Below, piece by piece: positions 41,603 through 51,300 of a stretch of 64,000 nucleotides of DNA. The stretch is from Paenibacillus oryzisoli (GTDB taxonomy: Bacteria > Bacillota > Bacilli > Paenibacillales > NBRC-103111): assembly GCF_001653565.1 (NCBI RefSeq), contig NZ_LYPB01000090.1, positions 64,759-128,758 on the forward strand. Direction: 5' to 3'. Position numbers and translations under genes: made by a program. The stretch's first letter is position 1. The number at the start of each line of letters is the position of its first letter. The notes beneath the pieces are model-generated. The model was given only the letters and a program-made list of their open reading frames with translations. It ran no database searches and was not told where the DNA came from.

Positions 41603-41633
41603 TTAAATACTAAACAAAATGGAGGCATACAAT

Positions 41634-43067
41634 TTGAAAAAGTTAAAACTTGGCTACGCACCTACAAGACGCTTTGTCTTTAGTGCAGAAGACGCTTTTA
41701 AGTACAAAGTACTTATTAAGGAGAAAATCCAAAGCTTTGGGCTCGATATCGACATCGTGGATCTTGAGGGAATTAATTCTGAAGGTCTTTTATACGACGA
41801 CAATATTAATGCTGACCTCATTATCGAGCGGTTTCGTCAGGAGAAGGTTGATGCTGTTTTCTTCCCGCATTGTAACTTCGGTACAGAGGATACCGTTGCA
41901 CGTGTAGGTAAAGCGCTAGGAAAACCTGTGCTCTTATGGGGCCCGCGTGATGAGGCGCCCCTCGAAGACGGGATGAGGCTTCGCGATACACAGTGTGGTC
42001 TATTTGCTACTGGTAAGGTTCTGAGACGTTTTAATGTGCCGTTTTCCTATGTAACGAATACACGTGTGAACGACCCTGTGTTTGAAAGAGGGTTTTCGAA
42101 TTGGATTTCAGCGGCTAATGTTGTTCGTCAGTTCCGCGCACTTCGCATTCTGCAAATTGGCCCAAGGCCATCTTCGTTCTGGACAATGATGTGCAACGAA
42201 GGCGAGTTGTTGGAACGGTTTGGCATAGAGCTTTATCCGATTACACTCGTAGATATTCAGCGAGCATCCAAGCGTGTTGAGAACGGGAATTCCTCTGAAT
42301 TAGCTCAAGCTATCGATTACATTAAAGCCAAACTGGATTGGACGGAGGTGACGGAAGCGGACGTAAGGCGGATCGCGGCATTAAAAGTCGCGATGAAACA
42401 ATATGCATTGCAAACAGGCAGTACAGCAATTGCCATTCAATGTTGGTCTTCTTTACAAGAAGCTATGGGGATTATGCCTTGCTTAGCAAATGCCATTCTG
42501 ACGGATGAACAAATTCCAGTAACCTGCGAGACAGACATACATGGGGCGATTACATCGGTCATGGTGCAAGCTGCTGCTATGAATCAAGCGCCAACTTTCT
42601 TCGCTGATTTGACAGTTCGGCACCCGGAGAATGCCAATGGTGAATTGCTCTTCCACTGTGGTAACTTCCCAGTATCACTTTCCGTGGAAGAGAAGCCTAA
42701 GCTTCGTAAGCACTTTTTGTTCGATGATCATGCTCCAGGAACGCATGAAGGAGAAATCAAAGGCGGCGGTATGACGCTGGCTAGGTTTGACGGAGATCAT
42801 GGCGAATATCAACTGTTTCTTGGGCGCGCTCAAGGTATTCAAGGGCCGTATACACGAGGTTCCTATGTATGGGTAGAAGTAAATGATTGGCCGCTTTGGG
42901 AAGAGAAATTAGTCAAAGGACCTTATGTGCATCATTCGGTCGGGATTCATGCGAACGTGATCCCATCTCTATATGAGGCATGTCAATATATTCCGGGGCT
43001 GACACCTGATCCTGTAGATCCAACAGAAAGTGAAATTCAAGCATGGCTGCGAGGCAAGGGTTTGTAA
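41634..43067 (+). CDS. L-fucose/L-arabinose isomerase-family protein
   Basis: About 477 residues of the FucI/AraA-like isomerase superfamily, which interconverts an aldose and ketose using Mn2+. The N-terminal part has two Rossmann-like lobes ('AVFFPHCNFGTEDTVARVGK', 'LRILQIGPRPSSFW'). The C-terminal catalytic part has 'AIQCWSSLQEAMGIMPCLAN', 'VTCETDIHGAITSVM' (metal-ligand Glu and Asp) and 'HCGNFPVSL'. The substrate is not predictable and differs among relatives. ATG 41619 forms part of the SD-like ATGGAGGC, so the likely start is TTG 41634, eight bases downstream. First gene of a four-gene operon. Confidence 0.85.
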   Translation: MKKLKLGYAPTRRFVFSAEDAFKYKVLIKEKIQSFGLDIDIVDLEGINSEGLLYDDNINADLIIERFRQEKVDAVFFPHCNFGTEDTVARVGKALGKPVLLWGPRDEAPLEDGMRLRDTQCGLFATGKVLRRFNVPFSYVTNTRVNDPVFERGFSNWISAANVVRQFRALRILQIGPRPSSFWTMMCNEGELLERFGIELYPITLVDIQRASKRVENGNSSELAQAIDYIKAKLDWTEVTEADVRRIAALKVAMKQYALQTGSTAIAIQCWSSLQEAMGIMPCLANAILTDEQIPVTCETDIHGAITSVMVQAAAMNQAPTFFADLTVRHPENANGELLFHCGNFPVSLSVEEKPKLRKHFLFDDHAPGTHEGEIKGGGMTLARFDGDHGEYQLFLGRAQGIQGPYTRGSYVWVEVNDWPLWEEKLVKGPYVHHSVGIHANVIPSLYEACQYIPGLTPDPVDPTESEIQAWLRGKGL

Positions 43068-43083
43068 GGAGGAGAAAACACAT

Positions 43084-43929
43084 ATGGAAATCAAAGCGCT
43101 GCAAGCCAAAGCAACACAAATCCGGATGGATTTACTGCAAATGATTGCGACTGCCAAAACAGGCCATACCGGCGGCTCTCTTAGCAATACAGATATATTA
43201 ACTGCGTTATACTATCGCATTATGAACATTGATCCTAAGAATCCAAAAGCGGAAGATAGGGATCGGTTTATTTTGAGCAAAGGACATTCCGTAGAATCTC
43301 TCTGGTCAGTACTTGCCGATCGAGGATTTTTCCCAAGAGAAGACCTCGCCACATTCAGCCAATTTGGAACGAAGCTTATTGGTCACCCGAACAACAAAGT
43401 GCCTGGAATCGAGATGAACACAGGTGCTCTCGGCCATGGATTGGCAGTCGGGGTAGGAATGGCACTTGCTGCTAAACGTGATGGTGCGTCCTATCGGACT
43501 TTTTGCTTAATGGGGGATGGTGAGCAAGCGGAAGGCTCGGTTTGGGAAGCAGCTATGGCAGGCTCACATTATAAATTGGATAATTTAATTGCAATTATTG
43601 ACCGGAATCGGTTGCAAATTAGCGGGTCAACAGAAGAGGTAATGGGGCTGGATCCCCTTGAAGATAAATGGGCAGCATTCGGGTGGCATGTTGTTTCAAT
43701 CGATGGCAACGATATGAAAGATTTGGTGGATACATTTGCAACAGTTCCAGCAGTAGCCGGTAAGCCAACATTAGTCATGGCGAACACGGTGAAGGGCAAG
43801 GGCGTTTCCTTTGCGGAGAATGTTCCTCACTGGCATCATCATGTACCGAATGAATTAGAGTTAGGGAAAGCGCTAGCAGAGTTAACTGCTGCTTTGGAGT
43901 TATATGAACAGAAGGGGGAGGTACGCTAA
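43084..43929 (+). CDS. Transketolase, N-terminal (TPP) subunit
   Basis: A 281-residue first half of a split transketolase, binding thiamine diphosphate. Motifs: 'TGHTGGSLSNTDILTALYY', 'RFILSKGHSVESLWSVLAD', and the TPP motif 'MGDGEQAEGSVWEAAM ... IIDRN' (GDG-x26-N). ATG 43084 is chosen for AAGGAGGAG; a longer frame starts at 43030 inside the previous gene. Its stop is directly followed by the next start, as expected for a heteromeric enzyme. Split transketolases of this type occur both as general and as specialised enzymes; here genome context argues for a dedicated sugar-phosphate cleavage. Confidence 0.92.
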   Translation: MEIKALQAKATQIRMDLLQMIATAKTGHTGGSLSNTDILTALYYRIMNIDPKNPKAEDRDRFILSKGHSVESLWSVLADRGFFPREDLATFSQFGTKLIGHPNNKVPGIEMNTGALGHGLAVGVGMALAAKRDGASYRTFCLMGDGEQAEGSVWEAAMAGSHYKLDNLIAIIDRNRLQISGSTEEVMGLDPLEDKWAAFGWHVVSIDGNDMKDLVDTFATVPAVAGKPTLVMANTVKGKGVSFAENVPHWHHHVPNELELGKALAELTAALELYEQKGEVR

Positions 43930-44871
43930 ATGAACACAATCCCTAACCGCCAAGTCATTTGTGAAACACTGCTCGAGCTTGCTAAAGATGATCGTGACAT
44001 TATGGTGCTTGCTAGTGATTCAAGGGGATCAGCAGCGATGGCACCTTTCGCTAAAGCATACCCAGATCAATTCGTAGAAGTGGGTATCGCAGAGCAAAAT
44101 ATCGTGGGAATATCCGCAGGACTAGCTCACAGCGGTAAAAAGCCCTTTGTGACTTCCCCAGCTTGCTTTCTGAGTATGAGGAGCATTGAGCAGATCAAAG
44201 TGGACGTTGCCTATTCGGGAACCAATGTAAAGTTGGTTGGTATTAGCGGTGGAGTTAGTTATGGCGCATTGGGAATGTCTCACCATTCTGTGCAGGATAT
44301 TGCTGTTGCACGTGCCATTCCAGGATTATCGGTTATTTTGCCCTCTGATCGACATGAAACAAAACGTATGACAGAAGCGCTCGTAAATCATAACGGCGGC
44401 GTTTACATTCGCATAGGCCGTAATGCTGTTGAAGATGTGTATGAATCTCACGATTACGAATTTATTATCGGGAAGTCCGTAAGGATGCGAGAAGGAACAG
44501 ATATCACCATCATTGCCGCTGGAGAAACGGTTCGTGTAGCACTTGATGCGCATGAAGCGTTAAAGCAGGCTGGCGTGTCATGCAGAGTCATCAATATGCA
44601 TACCATTAAACCCCTGGATGAACAAGCAATTATACAAGCTGCCAAAGAAACAGGACGTATTATCACTGTAGAGGAACATAGCGTTCTTGGCGGACTAGGT
44701 GCAGCCGTAGCTGAAGTTGTTGTTCAGAATCATCCGGTTGCCATGCGTATTATTGGCATTCCAGATGAACCCGCGATTGCTGGCAAAAGTTCTGAAGTAT
44801 TCGAGCATTATGGAATTAGCAAAAATAATCTTAAACAAATCGCGTTAGAAATGCTCGGTAAACAGGAGTAA
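43930..44871 (+). CDS. Transketolase, C-terminal subunit
   Basis: A 313-residue second half with the pyrimidine-binding and C-terminal domains. 'EVGIAEQNIVGISAGLAHSG' contains the catalytic Glu that activates TPP, followed by 'GISGGVSYGALGMSHHSVQD' and the C-terminal 'INMHTIKPLD'. The start codon immediately follows the previous stop, with GGGGGAGG in place. Together with the upstream subunit it should transfer two-carbon units between sugar phosphates. The two-subunit layout followed by a kinase matches the reported organisation of apulose-4-phosphate transketolase, but also other specialised systems. Confidence 0.92.
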   Translation: MNTIPNRQVICETLLELAKDDRDIMVLASDSRGSAAMAPFAKAYPDQFVEVGIAEQNIVGISAGLAHSGKKPFVTSPACFLSMRSIEQIKVDVAYSGTNVKLVGISGGVSYGALGMSHHSVQDIAVARAIPGLSVILPSDRHETKRMTEALVNHNGGVYIRIGRNAVEDVYESHDYEFIIGKSVRMREGTDITIIAAGETVRVALDAHEALKQAGVSCRVINMHTIKPLDEQAIIQAAKETGRIITVEEHSVLGGLGAAVAEVVVQNHPVAMRIIGIPDEPAIAGKSSEVFEHYGISKNNLKQIALEMLGKQE

Positions 44872-44873
44872 GT

Positions 44874-46379
44874 ATGACGAATAAAACATATATGTTGGCT
44901 ATTGACCAAAGTACATCTGGAACGAAGGCACTTATCATTGATCGTGAAGGTGCCATAATAACGCGTAGTACGGTTTCACATACAACATTCTATCCGCAAC
45001 CTGGATGGGTTGAACAAGATCCGATGGAGATCTATAACAATGTCAAACGCTCAGCACATGAAGCTATAAACTCCGCTGGGATTGGTTATGAGGCTATTGC
45101 CGCCATGACGATTACGAATCAGCGTGAAACAGCTGTCATTTGGGACTGTGTGACGGGTCTTCCCGTCTATCATGCCATTGTATGGCAGTGCCAACGGACA
45201 GCAGATCTGTGTGCGGCTTATAAAACGGCAGGTGCGGAGGATGGGGTACGATCCAAAACCGGATTAATGTTGGATCCCTATTTCTCGGCTGCAAAATGGC
45301 AATGGATTCTTCATCATGTGGAGGGCATCCAGGATAAGTTGGCCGCAGGACATCTGCGGGCTGGAACCATGGACAGCTGGTTAATATGGAAGTTGACTGA
45401 CGGTAACGTACATGCAACGGATTTCACGAATGCAAGCCGTACATCCCTATTTAATATTCATACTCTAGAATGGGATGAAGAACTTTGCAACCTATTCGAG
45501 GTTTCGATTACCTTGCTTCCTGAGGTTAAATCATCAGATGATATTTTCGGATACACAGAAGACCCTACTTTATTTGGCGAAAATCGTATTCCCATCACCG
45601 GTGTCATTGGAGATTCTCAAGCAGCCCTTTTCGGAAATCAATGCTTCGATATTGGGATGGCTAAAGCGACCTATGGCACGGGGACGTCCGTGTTAATGAA
45701 TGTGGGTCATAAACCGGTTAAAGCTGAGAACGGATTAGTAAGTGCAATCGCTTGGGGAATAGAAGGCAAAGTAACGTATGCCGTTGAGGCAGTTATTCGC
45801 ACCTCAGGGGATTGCATTTCATGGGTGCGTGATAACCTTGGACTTTTTCGTACTTTCGACGAAATGGAGGCATTGCTTCAAGAAGCGCCAGATAGTGAAG
45901 GTGTGTACTTAGTACCGGCCTTCGTTGGGCTCGGAGCACCCTATTGGGATTCTTACGCTAAGGCTTCAATTACTGGAATGAATCGAGGAACAACCAAAGC
46001 TCATATCATTCGAGCAGCACTTGAAAGTATCGCTTATCAGGTCGATGATGCTGTTCATCTAATAGAGAATGAAACCCATGTTGAACTTCAAGAATTGCGG
46101 GCCGATGGTGGAGCTTCTGAGAATGCAGGCTTGATGCAATTCCAATCCAATCTACTTGGCAAGAAAGTCGTTAAATCAGATGTTGCTGAATTATCACCTA
46201 TGGGTTCTGCGTATATCGGTGGTGTCGGGATCGGATTCTGGCACTCTAGGGATGAAATAAGGACTGAAAAATCGATTTATCAGACTTATTTGCCATTAAT
46301 TGAACCCGAATTGCGCGATGTGTACAGGGCAGGATGGCATAGAGCTGTCGTTTCGGTATTGAGAAAGAAAGAGTCTTGA
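44874..46379 (+). CDS. FGGY-family kinase, glycerol-kinase-like
   Basis: A 501-residue sugar/polyol kinase. Phosphate-binding 'IDQSTSGTKALIID', substrate loop 'ITNQRETAVIWDCVTGLPVY', 'DSWLIWKLTDG', 'GVIGDSQAALFG' (catalytic Asp), and C-terminal 'RADGGASENAGLMQFQSN' all align with GlpK. Small changes from GlpK, for example QCQRTAD where GlpK has QDRRTAD and DSQAAL for DQQAAL, sit around the substrate pocket. Because it is the last gene after an isomerase and a transketolase, it probably phosphorylates the ketose made by the isomerase (or glycerol/dihydroxyacetone released from a glycoside). Starts 2 bp after the previous stop. Confidence 0.88.
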   Translation: MTNKTYMLAIDQSTSGTKALIIDREGAIITRSTVSHTTFYPQPGWVEQDPMEIYNNVKRSAHEAINSAGIGYEAIAAMTITNQRETAVIWDCVTGLPVYHAIVWQCQRTADLCAAYKTAGAEDGVRSKTGLMLDPYFSAAKWQWILHHVEGIQDKLAAGHLRAGTMDSWLIWKLTDGNVHATDFTNASRTSLFNIHTLEWDEELCNLFEVSITLLPEVKSSDDIFGYTEDPTLFGENRIPITGVIGDSQAALFGNQCFDIGMAKATYGTGTSVLMNVGHKPVKAENGLVSAIAWGIEGKVTYAVEAVIRTSGDCISWVRDNLGLFRTFDEMEALLQEAPDSEGVYLVPAFVGLGAPYWDSYAKASITGMNRGTTKAHIIRAALESIAYQVDDAVHLIENETHVELQELRADGGASENAGLMQFQSNLLGKKVVKSDVAELSPMGSAYIGGVGIGFWHSRDEIRTEKSIYQTYLPLIEPELRDVYRAGWHRAVVSVLRKKES

Positions 46380-46399
46380 GCGTTGAAAATATGAATTTA

Positions 46400-46415
46400 T
46401 TGTTTGCGCTTACAT
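46400..46415 (-). promoter_or_regulatory. CcpA binding site (cre)
   Basis: Read on the minus strand, ATGTAAGCGCAAACAA fits the Bacillus cre consensus WTGNAANCGNWNNCW at every defined position. It lies between the kinase stop and the sensor kinase/glycosidase genes, so carbon catabolite repression of the latter is likely. Confidence 0.65.
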
Positions 46416-46596
46416 CGATCTTAATAATGTTCGTTGATTTTTAAGTTTTTATCACTATTCATCCCAAGCGCACATCTATACAATATAAGTATAATGTCCA
46501 ATTGGAATTCAGGGATGGTCAGACATGGGATTTAGAGCCAATACCAAAATGACATCACTTCAATCGGGCTGCTTGATGCAAAGGATGGCCGTTGAA

Positions 46597-48372
46597 ATGA
46601 AGAATTTCAGGATTGTAAAGAAAATGGCGCTAGGATACCTGTTGCTTGTGATTTTGCCAATTATTGTATTCGGCTTTTACTTGTACAATCAGTTCTATAT
46701 GGATGTGACAACAGAGTTTTCGGAAGGAAAGCAGAAGCTAATCATACAAGCTGGCGAGGGGTTCCGGTCGAGTCTGAACCAGGTGGAATCGATTCATGAT
46801 CTATTCATGAACAATCAGCAGTTGATCGATTATCTTAGTGGCTATAATTCTTCAGAGCAACAATCTGTTTATAACTATCTCAAAGACATTCGCCCCCTAT
46901 TTTTCTATGCGCAATCGCACCATAAAGAGATTTCTTCTATTAAACTGTATAAAACAATGAATGAAGTCCACCCAGTCTCCGGCGAACTTGAGGACCTAGG
47001 CCAAATGGATAAGAAGCCGCTAGGAATGCTAGGCAATGTTAAAGCAGATAAAGGTGTCTGGGTGCGCAGCAGCGGAGCCGACACCACTGAACTTCCGAAC
47101 CTGAGCTACTATCAACGTGTTTATAATAACGGTTATACGAAGCTGCTGGCTGTTCTGGAGATTGTAACCAATGATTCGTTGCTGCGAAATTTTCTCAAAG
47201 CGGTCGATGTCAATCAGAACATGCAAGTACAAATTGCGCAAGGCGACGATACCGTCTACCACAGCGGTGGCATCGGGCTGAACGACAAAGATGTGGCAAA
47301 CTTGCTGGCTATGGCCAAAGAAAGCAATCTAGGTTACGCCTATTTGCGCAAGCAGAGAACGCTTGTGAACACGTTGACGATCCCGGAGCTGTCTACGACG
47401 TTCTACTTTTTCAGTAAAATGGATGAAGTATTCGTCGACATCAGGACCAAGGTGCTCTTGCTCGCACTTACGTTATTAGGATCACTGGCTGTGCTGACAG
47501 GGATCTATTACGCGACGGCTTCCTCTCTCGTTAGCCGAATTCTTGGTTTGGCAAAGCATATGAGACATGTGGATGAAAACAAGCTCACCTATTACGAGGT
47601 AGGAACGTCGAATGATGAAATCGACTTTCTGACCCGATCCTACAATTCGCTTGTCCAACGAATTGACGATCTGTTAAATACCGTTCATAAAACCGAGCTC
47701 ATGAAGAAGGAGGCGGACTATCTTGTGCTGCAAGCACAGATCAAGCCTCATTTTCTTTACAATACGCTTGAATCGATTCGTATGCTGGCAGAGATCAATA
47801 ACGATCAAGAAGTGGTCGATGCGATATATACGTTTGGCAGGCTTCTTCGATATACGCTAAATTCGGGAGATAACGAGACGCTGCTGACGCACGAAATCGA
47901 TAATGTTCAGCATTATTTCGATATGCATAAGCTGCGCTTGTTGGATCGGCTGCGCTTCTCAATTCAGATACAAACGAATATCGATGATATTCGCTGTCCG
48001 CGATTTATTTTGCAACCAATTGTGGAGAACTGCATCCATCACGGCATCGGGCGCACTCGCAAGGTTGGGGTGATTGATATCGTCGTTAGACGAGAAAACG
48101 CTGAGCTCCTGATTAGTGTCTCCGACAATGGACCCGGCATCTCGGAGGAACGTTTGGGAATAATTCGAGGCGTGCTTGGCAACGAGTTGGATCGACAAGC
48201 TCTCCAGACCGAGAATTCCGGTCACGGTTTATATAATGTCAGCGAACGCATTCGTGCGTTCTACGGCGGTCAAACGTGTATGATGATTGAAAGTCGCGAA
48301 GGAGAAGGCACGACATTTACATTGAAGCTTTCAGTACCTGAGGGCATGACGATGCTGAACGCTTTAAGTTAG
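46597..48372 (+). CDS. YesM-type sensor histidine kinase
   Basis: About 591 residues. Two membrane helices (residues ~12-32 and ~310-335) flank an extracellular sensing domain; a HAMP segment follows, then a His_kinase domain with phospho-acceptor His385 in 'AQIKPHFLYNTLES', and an ATPase domain with 'QPIVENCIHHGIG' and 'SDNGPGISEERLG'. Kinases of this type normally signal to an AraC-type response regulator encoded next door, but none lies here. ATG 46597 gives the family-typical short N-terminus; an in-frame ATG at 46525 is possible. It directly precedes the glycosidase genes and probably senses an oligosaccharide. Confidence 0.88.
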   Translation: MKNFRIVKKMALGYLLLVILPIIVFGFYLYNQFYMDVTTEFSEGKQKLIIQAGEGFRSSLNQVESIHDLFMNNQQLIDYLSGYNSSEQQSVYNYLKDIRPLFFYAQSHHKEISSIKLYKTMNEVHPVSGELEDLGQMDKKPLGMLGNVKADKGVWVRSSGADTTELPNLSYYQRVYNNGYTKLLAVLEIVTNDSLLRNFLKAVDVNQNMQVQIAQGDDTVYHSGGIGLNDKDVANLLAMAKESNLGYAYLRKQRTLVNTLTIPELSTTFYFFSKMDEVFVDIRTKVLLLALTLLGSLAVLTGIYYATASSLVSRILGLAKHMRHVDENKLTYYEVGTSNDEIDFLTRSYNSLVQRIDDLLNTVHKTELMKKEADYLVLQAQIKPHFLYNTLESIRMLAEINNDQEVVDAIYTFGRLLRYTLNSGDNETLLTHEIDNVQHYFDMHKLRLLDRLRFSIQIQTNIDDIRCPRFILQPIVENCIHHGIGRTRKVGVIDIVVRRENAELLISVSDNGPGISEERLGIIRGVLGNELDRQALQTENSGHGLYNVSERIRAFYGGQTCMMIESREGEGTTFTLKLSVPEGMTMLNALS

Positions 48373-48385
48373 GGGGAGGAAAAAT

Positions 48386-51300
48386 ATGGATCATACTAGA
48401 GATGGTGTTTCCGGTTTGCCCGATTTTGAAAATTTAACTATTTTGCAGCGAAACGCAGAGCGTCCCAGAGCCACTTCAATCCCGTTTGCAAATGCACAAG
48501 AGGCCTTCGTGAACGATCGAACGGCCTCCCCTTATTATCGATGTCTGAATGGGGAATGGAAATTTAATTACTCGGAGAACCCGTTCGAAACACCGGAACG
48601 GTTCTATGAACAAACATTTTCCTGCGAGGCGTGGGAGACAATCCCGGTTCCATCGAATTGGCAGTTACACGGCTATGGCGTGCCCTTATACAGCAGTAGC
48701 AAATATCCGTTTCCGGTTGACCCGCCGTTTATTCCGAAGATGAATCCGACGGGTTGTTATGCTCGGATGTTTACCATCCCTGACAATTGGCTCGATAGAT
48801 CGGTCATTCTCGCGTTCGACGGTGTAGATGCGGCTTTTCATTTGTGGGTGAACGGAGAGGAAGTCGGCTTTGGTCAAGGCAGCCATAATCGCATGGAATT
48901 TGATATTACCTCATATATCCAGTCTGGGGAGAACAAGTTAGCTGTACGTGTTTATCAATGGTCCACAGGCAGCTATCTCGAGGATCAAGATAAATGGCGG
49001 CTGAGCGGGATATTTCGGGACGTATATTTGCTATCCGTTCCTAGCGTACATATGTTCGACGTTCGCATTCGAACTCGTTTAGACGAGACGTACCGGGAAG
49101 GTTTATTGGAGCTTGCCGTCACTTTAAGGAATCGATCTGATAGATGGGGGGAGGCTAGCGGCATTCGTGCGGTTCTGCTCGGATCGGCTAATGAACTTGC
49201 AAGCGCAACGCTTGCAACCGATGCGCTTGCTCCTCATGCGGAAGCTGTTGTCCATGCTGAATTTTCAATAAGTGATCCAGAGCTGTGGTCGGCTGAGCAG
49301 CCTGCGCTCTATACGCTCCTACTGATATTGAGCAATGCGGAAGGTCATGTAGTAGAAGCACATCGCTATACAGTGGGATTTAGGGATGTGAAAGTGGAGG
49401 CCGGATGGCTGCTCGTCAACGGCATGCCGATCATCCTTCGCGGAGTGAACCGAAATGAATTCGATCCAGATCTCGGTCATGTGACGACGATGGAGGCGAT
49501 GGTTCGTGACATTACGCTGATGAAGCAACATAACATTAATACCGTTCGTTGCTCTCATTATCCGAATGATGAGCGCTGGCTTGATCTGTGCGATCAATAT
49601 GGGTTATACGTTATCGATGAAGCGGATTTGGAGACGCATGGTTGTGTATTTCTCGGTGAGATCAGTCGTTGGATTAACAATCCTGACGAGAAGACGGCTT
49701 ATGAAAGCCGACTGGCCGAGGATCCTGCGTGGAGGGAGGCATTCTTAGACCGGATGGCTCGTCTAGTCGAGCGGGATAAGAACCATCCTTCTATCATTGT
49801 CTGGTCCCTTGGGAATGAGTCGGGCTATGGCGGCAATCACGATGCCATGGCTGCTTGGACGAGAGAGGCGGATCCGACGCGTCCGATTCATTACGAACGG
49901 GCTAAGGATGCACCGATCGTTGACATCATCAGTTCCATGTATCCTTCCGTAGACATGCTGATCGCCGAGGGAGAGAAGGAGGAGTCACGACCTTATCTAA
50001 TGGTTGAGTTCGGGCATGCGATGGGTAACGCGCTTGGCAATCAGAAGGAATATTGGGATACCGTTTACCGATATCCCCGGCTTTGTGGCGGTTTGATTTG
50101 GGAGTGGACCGATCTCGCAATTCGCCGCCGTACAAGTGACGAAAGTCTTCAATACGCCTATGGTGGCGATTTCGGTGATGAGCCTCATAGCGGCAATTTC
50201 TGCATTGACGGGTTGCTGTTCCCCGACCGCAGCCCTAAGCCCGCTTTAATTGAATTCAAGAAAGCGATCGAACCGGTCACTGTCACTCCGGTACATGCAG
50301 AGCAAGGCGTCTTACGGATAGTTAATCGGTACGACATGGTTTCGCTGAAGCATCTTGCTATCCATTGGCGTGTGTATCGTGACGGAATCCTACTAGAGCA
50401 AGGAGAGCTTGCGGCGCTGGATATTCCGGCAGGAGGAGAGGATCTCGTCACGATTCCTTTTAGCACGCGCCCGACGGATGCATGCAGTGAATACTGGCTG
50501 CATATCAGCTTCGTCTTGCGCGATTCCACGGATTGGGCGCAGGCAGGCCACGAGGTGGCATGGGCGGATATGCCTCTTAACAATTCGGCTTGTTCGGAGT
50601 CTGCCGCCGAAACGCATGCGTTAGCCAGAGTGTCAGCTGCAGAGAACGATCGATTCATTCGCATCGACGGTGACGTCTTCACATTGGCATTCGATAAACT
50701 GAACGGAGAAATAACGTCCTGGGATTATAAAGACGTTTCTTTGCTTTCGCAAGGACCTCGCATCAATTTGTGGCGGGCACCGATCGACAATGATGTCCAT
50801 CTAGCGAAGCAGTGGCGTGAAGCAGGGTATCACGAACTTGACGCCTACGTTCGCAGAGTAGAGTTATTGACGCAAGAGGACCACTCCGTCATTCAGATTA
50901 AGACAGATTCCGTGCTCGGCGTAAAAGGAACCCGGCCATTATTCCAAATCGAGCAGCTATATACGATTTACGGCAACGGGGAAGTGAAGCTGGAGAACAG
51001 GCTTGAACCGTTGAAGGAAGGACTGCCGCCTCTTCCCAGAGCAGGTATTCAGTTCACGATGCCGAATCGATTCGAACGCTTCGCATGGTTCGGCCTAGGT
51101 CCACACGAATGTTACGCCGACCGCAAATCCAGTGGAAAGCTTGGCATGTACGAAGGGACAGTCGATGAGCAATTCGTGCCTTATATCATGCCGCAAGAGA
51201 GTGGAAGCAAGGCAGACGTACGCTGGGCCACTGTCACGGACGTAGACGGCTTTGGACTCCATATTGCTGGAGCGGGGATACCGCTCGGGCAAGTTGGTGC

